A stretch of 64,000 bases of DNA, from NCBI RefSeq assembly GCF_035984415.1, contig NZ_CP130720.1, forward strand, positions 186,001 through 250,000, given 5' to 3'. The notes beneath the pieces are model-generated. The model was not told the DNA's origin. It saw nothing but the letters and a program-made list of their open reading frames with translations, and did not search any database. A program made the position numbers and the translations under genes. Source of the stretch: Streptomyces sp. NBC_01296 (lineage in GTDB: Bacteria; Actinomycetota; Actinomycetes; Streptomycetales; Streptomycetaceae). Of this stretch, positions 15,890 to 24,544 are shown piece after piece (the stretch's first letter is position 1; every line of letters begins with the position of its first letter).

Positions 15890-17412
15890 ATGCGCACAAA
15901 CATTCGCGCCTTGTGGCCGGTCAGGACGCCGGTCCGGCCCCAGCGTCCCAGTGCACGGCACGGCCAGCTCATTGGTAACGGCACGGCCAGCCCGGCCTCG
16001 AAACAGCAGAAGCAGTCGAGCGAGCAGGATGCGGCCCGGAAATGCCGGACATTCGCCGACACCCGCGGATCCCAAGTCGAAATCGTCCAGAACATCGGCC
16101 GCGCACTGCGCCCCAACCTCGACGGGACCCAGAAGACCCCGCGCATCATCGTGCCCGTCTTCCTCCAGCCCGGCGAGAACCCCGACGACATGATCGCCAG
16201 CGCCTCCTACGCACCCCTCGTCGCCGTACTCCAAGGCCTCCGCGCACACTCCGAACACCTCGTCGAAAAACTCGCCTCCCGCGCGCTCTCCCGCCAGCCA
16301 CGGGCCAAGCCGCACCACCTCGTGCGCGACGAGGAGGGCCGGATCGTCGGGGGCAGCGGCGAAGGCGACGAGGACCAGGAGGAGGGGACCGAGGCCGCGG
16401 CGGAGTCGGCGCTGCTGCGCTTCTCCTCCCCCAGGACGCGGCGACGATCGCGGCGTTCCTGCGGACGCGGGTGTACCGGCCGGAGTCACTGGTGCGGCTG
16501 GAGGGCTTCCAGGCCCTGCGACGCTGGCGCGCCGAGAACGGCATCACCGGCCTGCACGCCGTCCCCTACGACACCGAGACCGAAGTCGGCGTGACGAAGG
16601 ACTTTCCGCTCGGCCGGTGGGTCCACCAGCAGCGCAAAGCCCTGCGGGCGGGCGAGCTGGAGGACCACCGCAAACAGCAGCTCGACGAGCAGGGCATGGT
16701 GTGGGAGCCAGGCGAGGAAGCATGGGAGACGAAGCTCGCGCTGCTGCGCTCCTATCGGCGCGCACACGGGCACCTCGCACCCCGACAAGACGCCGTCTGA
16801 GGCGAGGACGGCGAACAGATCGCGATCGGGCAGCTGATGGCGAACCTGCGCCGCACCGGCGGCCTCGGCAAGACCGAGGAAACCGCCGAGACCCGGGCCG
16901 CACAGCTCGCCGCAATCGACACCGGCTGGAAATGCCCCTGGCCCCTGGACTGGCAACGGCACTACCGGGTCCTCGCCGACCTCGCCGACACCGAGGCCGG
17001 CGGCGTCCTGCCCGAGATCCAGCCCGGCGTGCTCTTCGAAGGCGACGACCTCGGACGCTGGATCCAACGACAGGCCAGCTCCTGGACGGAGCTGTCTGAA
17101 GCGCAGCAGAACAGGCTGTCGAAGCTGGGGGTGAAACCCGCTGAACGAGCCGCCCCGGCCCCGGTAGCCAAGGGCGCCGGGAAGGCGTCAGCGGCCTTCC
17201 AAAGGGGCGTGCGGGCACTCGCGCAGTACATCGCGCGCGAGGGGCACCATCGCGTACCCCGCGGCCACGCAGAACAGATCATGGTAGGCGGCGAGAGTAC
17301 GCCGGTGTCGGTGAAGCTCGGCGTATGGATCTCCAACAGCAAGAGCCGGCGGGACAGTTTCACCCCCGAGCAGCGTGCCAGGCTCGCGGAGCTGGGGGTG
17401 GAGTGGGCGTAG
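15890..17412 (+). pseudogene. Helicase-associated-domain protein, decayed remnant
   Basis: The 3' part of a large DEAD/DEAH helicase with helicase-associated repeats. In frame 1, a helicase motif-VI-like segment reads VEIVQNIGRALRPN, then VPVFLQPGENPDDM. Around 16425-16435 (cctcccccagg) the frame shifts into AATIAAFLRTRV, FPLGRWVHQQRKA and further W-containing helicase-associated repeats. A TGA at 16798 interrupts where TGG is expected (QDAV-stop-GEDGE), and the frame then continues to 17412 (LGRWIQRQ, LGVWISNSKSRRD). The N-terminal ATPase half is missing. Confidence 0.8.
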
Positions 17413-17442
17413 GCACCCACTCGGGTGGGGAAGGAGCGGTCA

Positions 17443-17486
17443 GTGCGTCGGGTTCCCGAGACGATCATCTCGGGAACCCGACGCAC
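17443..17486. terminator. 19-bp perfect palindromic hairpin
   Basis: GTGCGTCGGGTTCCCGAGA (17443-17461) pairs perfectly with TCTCGGGAACCCGACGCAC (17468-17486) over a six-base loop. It lies between the helicase remnant (+) and the small membrane gene (-), so a bidirectional terminator is the simplest reading. Confidence 0.75.
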
Positions 17487-17514
17487 AATCGGCCTGCTGC
17501 CCAAGCATTCAGGG

Positions 17515-17718
17515 TCAGCGGGCAACTGCCGCGAGCGCTGCAACCACTGCGGTGGCGGTGGTCAGCGTCGCCGCGAAGCCGACCGCGCCGGACTTGATAG
17601 CGGCCCGGTAGCCGGATCCGTCTCGGCGGGTGAGGTAGGCGGCCCCGATGGCCACCGTCATCGCGAACATCAGCATCATCGTGGCCGCCAGCAGAATCAT
17701 CGTCAGACGAACAGGCAT
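17515..17718 (-). CDS. Small two-helix membrane protein
   Basis: 67 residues from ATG 17718, preceded by gaggag at a 6-base spacing; an in-frame ATG at 17799 exists without a Shine-Dalgarno. Two TM helices (LTMILLAATMMLMFAMTVAIGAA and VGFAATLTTATAVVAALAAV) are separated by a basic turn (TRRDGSGYRAAIK). It is divergent from the STAND ATPase gene, with about 130 bp between. The function is unknown. Confidence 0.55.
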   Translation of the reverse strand: MPVRLTMILLAATMMLMFAMTVAIGAAYLTRRDGSGYRAAIKSGAVGFAATLTTATAVVAALAAVAR

Positions 17719-17850
17719 CACAAGCTCCTCGGTGAGCGGATCCGCGCCGGGTGGTGCGGTTCCCTGAATGTCGCGGTCCAGCCGTTCAACCGGGTTCATG
17801 TGATGGATGATGAACAAGGTTGAACAGGATGTCGGTCGGGCAGGTGGATC

Positions 17851-20800
17851 TTGGAGCGTGTGGACGGTCAGGCCGGGCAGGGACCCCTGGCCGAGCTGAA
17901 GAGAAGGCTGAGACGCGGTCAGGAGACCGCGGGCCTGAGCAGGGGCCAGCTTCAAGCTCGGACAAACCTCAGTACGACGACGCTCCACAACGCGATCAAT
18001 GGCCCGGGCGAAATGCCGTCGGCAGAGACCCTGCGCCTGCTGGCGCCGCAGCTGAATCTTGACCTGGACGATCTGCTGGACCTCAGGAACCGGGCCTTCG
18101 AACAGCAGGACAGCAGGACGGTCGAGCAGGCAGAGGTGACGGACGATCACAGGCGTGCCCGGGAAGATGCCACTAGTGACAGGCGCCAGTCCGTGCCGTT
18201 CGTGGGTCGGGTTCCCGACGAGGTGGACGGCTTTCAGGAACGTGCGGTCATCGAGGAGCTGGCCGCGGCGCTGGCTGCCGAGCGGCTCGTCGTGATCGTC
18301 GGGCTGGGTGGGGTGGGCAAGACCCAGCTGGCGGCGGCCTGGGCACAGCGCCGGGTCGGCGCCCGTGACGTCGACTTGGTGGTGTGGGTTGACGCCTCCT
18401 CGCGAGACGCGATCGTCTCGCGCTACGCCGAAGCCGGTGCGAGGTTCGCCGAGGCCGACCCGGGCGACCCCGGAAAGGCCGCGGAACGATTCCTCGCCTG
18501 GCTGGAGAGCACGCCGCGGCGGTGGCTGGTCGTCTTGGACAACGTGGAGCGGTCCAACGACCTCGGCGAGCTGTGGCCGTCCAGGCAGAACCCCGCTGGA
18601 CGCACCATCGTCACGGCGCGTCCACGGCATTCAGGGATCGTCGGGCGAGGCCACCGGGTGGTCGAGGTCGACGTGTTCACCGAGGCCGAGGCGGAGGCAT
18701 ATCTGCGCCACGGTCTGCGCGAGGATTTGGTTGACGATGTCGCCGGGGTTGTCTCCGACCTGGGGCGGCTGCCGCTGGCCCTCGGGCAGGCCGCCGCGTA
18801 CCTGTTCAACGAGGATGTGGCGTGCAGCGAGTATCGGCGCCGTTTCGCCGACTACCGCGGGCAACGCCTCGCCGACCTGGTGCCGGAGCGGGACGAGCTG
18901 CCCAACGGGTATCCCAGTTCCGTTGCGGTCACCTGGCTGCTGTCGATCGAGGCCGCGGACGCCGGCCGCTGCGCCGGTCTGGTCCGGCCCGTCCTGGAGC
19001 TGGCGAGCGTGCTCGACTCCGAGGGAATCCCGACCTCGGTGTTGACTACCAGCGTCGCCCGCGCCTGGCTGAGCCACGCCCGCAGCGTCGACACCGGCGC
19101 CCCGCCTCAGGAACTCGACGCCAGCACAGTCTACGCCGCCCTGCGCCGCTTGTACCTGTACAGCCTGGCCAGCGTCGGCCACCACGAGGTACGGGTGCAC
19201 ACGCTCGTCCAGCGTGCGGTCCGCGACGAGTTACCGCCCGGGCGGCTGCGCCACCTGACCTGGACCGCCGCGAACGCTCTCGTCACGGCCTGGCCCGAGC
19301 ACGGCCGCGACCCGGACCTGAACCAGCGATTGCGAGCCAACACCGAGGCGCTCGAACGGTACGCCGACGAGCATCTGTGGAGCACTGACGCTTACCACCC
19401 CGTCCTGACCGAGGCCGGCCGCAGCCTCGGCCAGGTCGGCCAGGCCACCCCCGCAGCCGCATACTTCAACAAGCTGCACGCCACCGCTGCGAAACGGCTG
19501 GGCCCCGACCACCCCGCCACCCTGGCAGCCCGCGGCGACCAGGTCATCTGGCAGCTCGAGGCACACGATAGGACGGGCCTCGACAACGCCAGGCAGCTAG
19601 TGATCGATCGCAGTCGGGTGCTCGGACCAGCCCATCCCGAAACCCACAACGCGCGGCACACCCTGGGCCTCGCACTGGGTCATTTCGGCGATCCGCAAGC
19701 AGCCGTGGCCGAACTCGAATCGCTGCTCGCCGACCGGACGGCGATCCTGGGCCCCAAGCACCCCGTCACACTCAAACTGCGACACAACCTCGCCATGAAC
19801 CGGGGCGAGGCCGGCGACGCTGCGGGCGCGGTCTCCGAGTTCAAGGCGATCCTCGCCGACACCGAACGGGTGCTGGGCACCAATCATCCCGAGACCCTGG
19901 CCACCCGCCATGAGCTTGCCCGCTGGCAGCTCCCGGCCGGCGACCCCGCCCGCACTGCCACCGAGTTCGCGCAGCTCCTGGCAGACTGGGAACGCGAGCT
20001 GGGCCCCAACCACCATCGCACGCTACGCACGCGAAGCGAACTGGCCATCACCACCAGCCTCTCCGACGGCGATCCAGCCGCCGCGGTCACCGCGTTCGAG
20101 TTGCTTTTGGACATCCGGCTGCACGCACTCGGCCCCGACCACCCCGACACACTGGAAACCCGCCTCTTCCTCATCATCTGTCGTCTACGGGCCGGATCGG
20201 CAGCCAACGTGGTCACCGACCTGGAGGCGGTTCTCGACGACATCCTGCAGGCCTTCGGCCCACACCACCCCCACGCGCATCAGGCATGCAGTCTGCTCGC
20301 CCACCTGCGCAACGACTCGGCATCGACCAGCCCGGACGAGCTGCTCACCGCCAGCCTGCGCGTCCTTGGCCCGGACCACCCCGAGATCTGGCAGGTCCGC
20401 GCGGAATCCGTCCTAGCCCGCATCGAGGCCGGCGACGCGGCCGGTGTCGTCACTGCGCTGGAGGGACTGGTGAACGACCTCACCCGTCTCCACGGACCGG
20501 ACCACCCCAACTCCCTCAGGACCCGAGCCAAGCTGGCCCAGTCACGCGTGAACGCCGACGATCCCGTCGGCGCCCTCACCGACTACGAGGCACTGCTGGC
20601 CGACTACCTTCGCCTGCACGGCCGCGACCACGCAGACGTCCTCGCCACACTCGCTAACATCGCCGCGATCCGTGACGCGGCCGGCGACCACATCAACGCC
20701 GCCGCGGCGTACGAGGAACTGCTCGCCGCCTGTCTAAGGATCCTCAGCCCCGACCATCCCGACACGCTGGGCACCCGCAACAACATCGCCCGGATGCGGG

Positions 20801-20991
20801 GTGATGCCGGCGACGCCGCAGGCGCCGCCACCGCATTCGAGGAGCTACACGCCGACAGCGTGCGCATTCTCGACCCCGACCATCCGCTCCTGGCCGTGAT
20901 TCGGGAAAATCTCGCGTACTTCCGCAGCCTGGCCGACGATCCGGCCGACGAACCCAGCCGGTCTACACCTCGCGGCGAAGTCCCCGACTGA
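17851..20991 (+). CDS. HTH / NB-ARC / TPR STAND ATPase
   Basis: 1046 residues from TTG 17851 (caggtgg upstream; GTG 17860 is the alternative). An N-terminal XRE-like HTH (about 15-75) precedes NB-ARC: Walker A GLGGVGKT (151-158), Walker B LVVLDN (226-231) and GRLPLALGQAAAYL. The C-terminal half carries about twelve kinesin-light-chain-like TPR repeats of 42-44 residues, each with LGPDHPxTLxxRxxLA. STAND proteins act as nucleotide switches that oligomerise on ligand sensing. In bacteria, members regulate transcription or act in antiphage defence; the HTH favours regulation. The 3' end directly abuts an IS256 remnant, so the last repeats may be altered. Confidence 0.85.
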   Translation: MERVDGQAGQGPLAELKRRLRRGQETAGLSRGQLQARTNLSTTTLHNAINGPGEMPSAETLRLLAPQLNLDLDDLLDLRNRAFEQQDSRTVEQAEVTDDHRRAREDATSDRRQSVPFVGRVPDEVDGFQERAVIEELAAALAAERLVVIVGLGGVGKTQLAAAWAQRRVGARDVDLVVWVDASSRDAIVSRYAEAGARFAEADPGDPGKAAERFLAWLESTPRRWLVVLDNVERSNDLGELWPSRQNPAGRTIVTARPRHSGIVGRGHRVVEVDVFTEAEAEAYLRHGLREDLVDDVAGVVSDLGRLPLALGQAAAYLFNEDVACSEYRRRFADYRGQRLADLVPERDELPNGYPSSVAVTWLLSIEAADAGRCAGLVRPVLELASVLDSEGIPTSVLTTSVARAWLSHARSVDTGAPPQELDASTVYAALRRLYLYSLASVGHHEVRVHTLVQRAVRDELPPGRLRHLTWTAANALVTAWPEHGRDPDLNQRLRANTEALERYADEHLWSTDAYHPVLTEAGRSLGQVGQATPAAAYFNKLHATAAKRLGPDHPATLAARGDQVIWQLEAHDRTGLDNARQLVIDRSRVLGPAHPETHNARHTLGLALGHFGDPQAAVAELESLLADRTAILGPKHPVTLKLRHNLAMNRGEAGDAAGAVSEFKAILADTERVLGTNHPETLATRHELARWQLPAGDPARTATEFAQLLADWERELGPNHHRTLRTRSELAITTSLSDGDPAAAVTAFELLLDIRLHALGPDHPDTLETRLFLIICRLRAGSAANVVTDLEAVLDDILQAFGPHHPHAHQACSLLAHLRNDSASTSPDELLTASLRVLGPDHPEIWQVRAESVLARIEAGDAAGVVTALEGLVNDLTRLHGPDHPNSLRTRAKLAQSRVNADDPVGALTDYEALLADYLRLHGRDHADVLATLANIAAIRDAAGDHINAAAAYEELLAACLRILSPDHPDTLGTRNNIARMRGDAGDAAGAATAFEELHADSVRILDPDHPLLAVIRENLAYFRSLADDPADEPSRSTPRGEVPD

Positions 20992-20998
20992 TAGACGG

Positions 20999-22234
20999 TT
21001 GGCGCCGGAGGTTCTGGACGACCAGTTGATCAGTCAGCTGGTGGACCGGGCCAAGGCTGACGGGATCAAGCTGACGGGCCAGGGTGGTCTGCTGCAGCAG
21101 TTGACGAAGCGGATCCTCGAGTCGGCCCTGGAAGGCGAGATCACCGACCACCTCGGGCGCGAGAAGCATGAGAAGGCCGGCTCGGGCAACACCCGCAACG
21201 GGACCCGCTCGAAGACGGTGGTGACCGAGGTCGGCCCGGTCGTTCTCGAGGTCCCACGGGATCGCGAGGGCTCGTTCGAGCCGCATATCGTCAAGAAGCG
21301 GCAGCGCCGGCTGACCGGCGTCGACGAGATGGTGCTCTCGCCGTCGGCCCGCGGCCTGACCCACGGGGAGATCTCCGCCCACCTCGCGGAGGTCTACGGC
21401 GCAGAGGTCTCCAAGACGACCATCTCCACGATCACGGACAAGGTGGTCGACGGCATGAACGAATGGCAGAACCGGCCCCTGGACTCGGTCTATCCGCTTT
21501 TGTTCATTGACTGTGTCCACGTGAAACTGCGGGACGGGAAGGTCGCGAACAGGCCGGTCTACGTGGTCCTGGCGGTCACCGTCGAGGGCACTCGCGAGAT
21601 CTTGGGCTTGTGGGCCGGCGACGGGGGCGAGGGTGCCAAGTACTGGCTCCAGGTCTTCACCGAGATCAAGAACCGCGGCACGGAAGACGTCTGCATGGTC
21701 GTCTGCGACGGCTTGAAGGGGCTGCCCGACGCGATCGGGGCGGTCTGGCCACAGGCGATCACGCAGACGTGTGTCGTTCACCTGCTGAGGGCGTCGTTCC
21801 GTTATGCGGCCCGGCAGGACTGGGACAAGATCGCGAAGGCGCTCAAACCCGTCTACACCGCCCCGGCCGAGGATGCCGCCATGGAACGGTTCCTGGAATT
21901 TCAGGAGGAATGGGGCCAGAAATATCCCGCGATCGTAAGGTTGTGGGAGAACGCGTGGGCCGAGTTCGTGCCGTTCCTGCAGGTCGACACCGAGATACGG
22001 CGGATCGTCTGCACGACGAACGCCATTGAGTCTGTGAACGCACGGATCCGCAAGGCCGTCCGGGCCCGCGGGCACTTCCCGAACGAGCAGGCCGCCATCA
22101 AGTGCGTCTACATGGCCATCATGAGCCTCGACCCCACCGGCCAGGGACGCAAACGCTGGACCCAGCGCTGGAAGGCCGCTCTGAACGCCTTCGACATCAC
22201 CTTCGACGGTCGGCTCTCAGCCGCCCGCCGCTGA
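20999..22234 (+). CDS. IS256-family (mutator-type) transposase
   Basis: 411 residues from TTG 20999. Mutator-type features: LLQQLTKRILESALEGEITDHLG, GNTRNGTRSKTV, VGPVVLEVPRDREGSFEP, LFIDCVHVKLRDG (first Asp), VVCDGLKGLPDA (second Asp), TTNAIESVNARIRKAVRARGHFPNEQA (Glu). The catalytic domain is intact, but the usual leader of about 10-15 residues before APEVLDDQLISQL is missing, so the N-terminus is probably truncated. Confidence 0.85.
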   Translation: MAPEVLDDQLISQLVDRAKADGIKLTGQGGLLQQLTKRILESALEGEITDHLGREKHEKAGSGNTRNGTRSKTVVTEVGPVVLEVPRDREGSFEPHIVKKRQRRLTGVDEMVLSPSARGLTHGEISAHLAEVYGAEVSKTTISTITDKVVDGMNEWQNRPLDSVYPLLFIDCVHVKLRDGKVANRPVYVVLAVTVEGTREILGLWAGDGGEGAKYWLQVFTEIKNRGTEDVCMVVCDGLKGLPDAIGAVWPQAITQTCVVHLLRASFRYAARQDWDKIAKALKPVYTAPAEDAAMERFLEFQEEWGQKYPAIVRLWENAWAEFVPFLQVDTEIRRIVCTTNAIESVNARIRKAVRARGHFPNEQAAIKCVYMAIMSLDPTGQGRKRWTQRWKAALNAFDITFDGRLSAARR

Positions 22235-22258
22235 ACCCCCAACAACCCCAAAACCACC
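20999..22258 (+). mobile_element. IS256-family remnant
   Basis: A transposase gene follows the STAND stop codon by only 7 bases, with no room for a left terminal repeat or the usual N-terminal codons. The right side runs into the ISL3 target site at 22259. Both termini are therefore unidentified or lost, and the element is probably immobile by itself. Confidence 0.7.
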
Positions 22259-22266
22259 ATTAACTT

Positions 22267-23891
22267 GGCTCTGTCTCAGATTCGGTGGTAACGGGTGGTG
22301 TTATCCGAGGAGGATGCGGTGCCGGAGCAGGGTGAAGCCTGCTCGTCCGTGCATCTGGCGGGCCATCCGCTTGGTCTTGGTGTTGATCCCCTCGGTCGGG
22401 CCGTTGCTGTACGGAAGTGTGACCGCGGCGATCACAGCGTTGCGGTCTCGCTCGAGGCCGCGGGTGAAGGCGTGCAGATGCGGCAGGTCGGCAGTAAGGA
22501 CCTGGGTGATCCAGAGATCGAGCGCGTCGGCGTTCTCTGGCTGAGGCTTCAGGAGCGGGGCGAAGGTCCGGACGGCGGTGGCCAGGTGGGTCATCTCGGG
22601 GCAGGCAGCGGTGAGGCGGGCCAGGAGATCGCGATGTCCGGCCTTGAGGTTCTCGGGCCTGGTCAGGAGCATCCGGGCCAGCCTGCGTGGGGAGATGTGG
22701 CTGCGGTCGGCGTCCGCGCGGCCTTGGTTGATGTACTTGTGCAGGAGGTTGAGGCAGCCTGTGAAGCCGAGGGCCTTGATCTCTTCGAAGAGGTGCTGGA
22801 CGGGGACGGCGGGGTCTTCAGCCCGGCGTTTGCGCAGGTGCTCGCGGTGGGGATCGACGAGGCTGGACCGGTATTTTGGGACGCGGAGCATCCGCTCGGG
22901 CCGGTCGGCTCGGGCATAGCGTTTGACGGTATTCAGGGCCAGTTGCAGGCGGCGGCCGCATTCGAGGAGGCCCACGCCCTGGTTGAGCAGGTCGTGGACC
23001 TGATGCCAGCGTTCCAGTGTGGTCTGTGCGCGCGGCCCGTCATACAAAGGTGCGTCGAGCACGGTGGCCCAGCAGTTGCTGTGTGCCTTCACCTCGTCCA
23101 GGGCGGCTGCGCACAGGTTGTGCCACACATGCCAGCGGTCACCGACATGCACGGCGCCCGGCAGGGCCCGGCGGATGGCTTCCGCGTAAGTCGTCGATCC
23201 ACCACGACACACGACCTCGACCCCCGGATGGGCACGCAGCCACGCTTCCAGAGTGCCGGCCGAGCGGTCGGGCAGGACATCGATCCGTTCATGGGTCTCC
23301 GCGTCGATCACCACGGTGGCATAGCGGTGCCGTCGGCGCAGAGCGAAATCGTCCACCCCGATCACTCGCGGCACCCGCCCGGCCTGCAGAGGGATGCCCA
23401 ACAGGACACGAAGGGCCGTGTGACGGGACAGACCCATGGCGAGTACCGCCAGCAAACGGACTCCCGCCCGGCCCGCTAACTCCTTCACCACCGCCTTGAC
23501 CTGCCTGGTCAGACGTGCAGTGCGCCGCTGATAGCGCTCCAACACCCCTGGCACCTGCTCACGGAAGGTCTGGAGGCACCCACGCGTGGGACACACCAGG
23601 CGTCGCACTCGTACTTGGAGCACCACCCGCCGGCCATCGACCGGTACGTCGGCCACCTTCCGCCAGTGATAACCGTGCACCTGTCCCGACGGCACCCCGC
23701 ACACCAGGCAGGGCGCGGGGTCCTTCGGAGCCCGCGCCCTCACCACGACCCGCCCGCCCTCATCGACCACATCCTCAATGACCAGCGGGGATATCCCCGA
23801 AAACACCATCTGCACAAGCTCGTTGACATCCATCACACCGACAACAACGACCTCCGCCACCCAGCGTCACCACCGAATGTGAGACAGAGCC
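22267..23891 (-). mobile_element. ISL3-family insertion sequence
   Basis: Ends GGCTCTGTCTCAGATTCGGTGGT (from 22267) and ACCACCGAATGTGAGACAGAGCC (to 23891) are imperfect inverted repeats. The flanks attaactt (22259-22266) and gttaactt (23892-23899) are an 8-bp target duplication with one mismatch. It sits at the 3' end of an IS5 transposase gene. Confidence 0.8.
22301..23860 (-). CDS. ISL3-family transposase
   Basis: 519 residues (possibly starting at the internal MDVNELVQMVF). An N-terminal zinc-ribbon (CLVCGVPSGQVHGYHWRKVADVP, VCPTRGC) precedes the DDE domain: VIGVDDFALRRRHRYATVVID, VCRGGSTTYAEAI, VHVGDRWHVWHNL, and the C-terminal YSNGPTEGINTKTKRMARQMHGRAGF. Complete and probably functional. 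Confidence 0.9.
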   Translation of the reverse strand: MAEVVVVGVMDVNELVQMVFSGISPLVIEDVVDEGGRVVVRARAPKDPAPCLVCGVPSGQVHGYHWRKVADVPVDGRRVVLQVRVRRLVCPTRGCLQTFREQVPGVLERYQRRTARLTRQVKAVVKELAGRAGVRLLAVLAMGLSRHTALRVLLGIPLQAGRVPRVIGVDDFALRRRHRYATVVIDAETHERIDVLPDRSAGTLEAWLRAHPGVEVVCRGGSTTYAEAIRRALPGAVHVGDRWHVWHNLCAAALDEVKAHSNCWATVLDAPLYDGPRAQTTLERWHQVHDLLNQGVGLLECGRRLQLALNTVKRYARADRPERMLRVPKYRSSLVDPHREHLRKRRAEDPAVPVQHLFEEIKALGFTGCLNLLHKYINQGRADADRSHISPRRLARMLLTRPENLKAGHRDLLARLTAACPEMTHLATAVRTFAPLLKPQPENADALDLWITQVLTADLPHLHAFTRGLERDRNAVIAAVTLPYSNGPTEGINTKTKRMARQMHGRAGFTLLRHRILLG

Positions 23892-24544
23892 GTTAACTTT
23901 ACGGACCCGATGAGGCTGCAGGCGAGGGAGATAGACGCGTCGTGGAGATCGGTGCGGCGTTCCCATCGGTCGTCGAGTCGTTTGAACTGGTGGAGCAGGG
24001 CGAAGGTCTGCTCCACCACGTAGCGGAGCTTGCCCATGCCCTTGATGTTCGGGGCACCCCTGCGGGAGATGACGGGTAGAATCCGGCGTTTACGCAGCTC
24101 ATCGAGGTTGGGGTTGGAGTCGTAGCCCTTGTCCCCGAGCAAAGCCTCGGGACGTCGGCGGGGCCGGCCGGGACGACCTGCCACCGGTGGGATGCCGTCG
24201 ACCAGGGCGAGGGTCTGGGTGACGTCGTTGACGTTCGCCGCAGTCGTGATGACTTTGAGCGGGGTGCCGCGTCCGTCGCAGATCAGGTGATGTTTGCTAC
24301 CCGTCTTCCGCCGGTCGACCGGCGACGGACCGGTGTCGGCACCCCCCTTTTTTCGCCCGGATGTGGGAGCCGTCCATACAGGCCCGAGACCAGTCGAGGC
24401 GGCCGGCCGCGTTCAGCTCGGCCAGCAGGATCCGGTGTAACTGGTCGAAGACCCCGGCCTGCTGCCACCGCTCCAGGCGCCGCCAGCAGGTCTGCCCTGA
24501 TCCGAACCCCAGCTCAGGCGGCAGAAGTTGCCACGCGATGTCGC

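Noticed and set aside
20963..22075. Minus-strand ORF opposite the IS256 transposase
   Set aside because: Antisense shadow of a mutator-type transposase.
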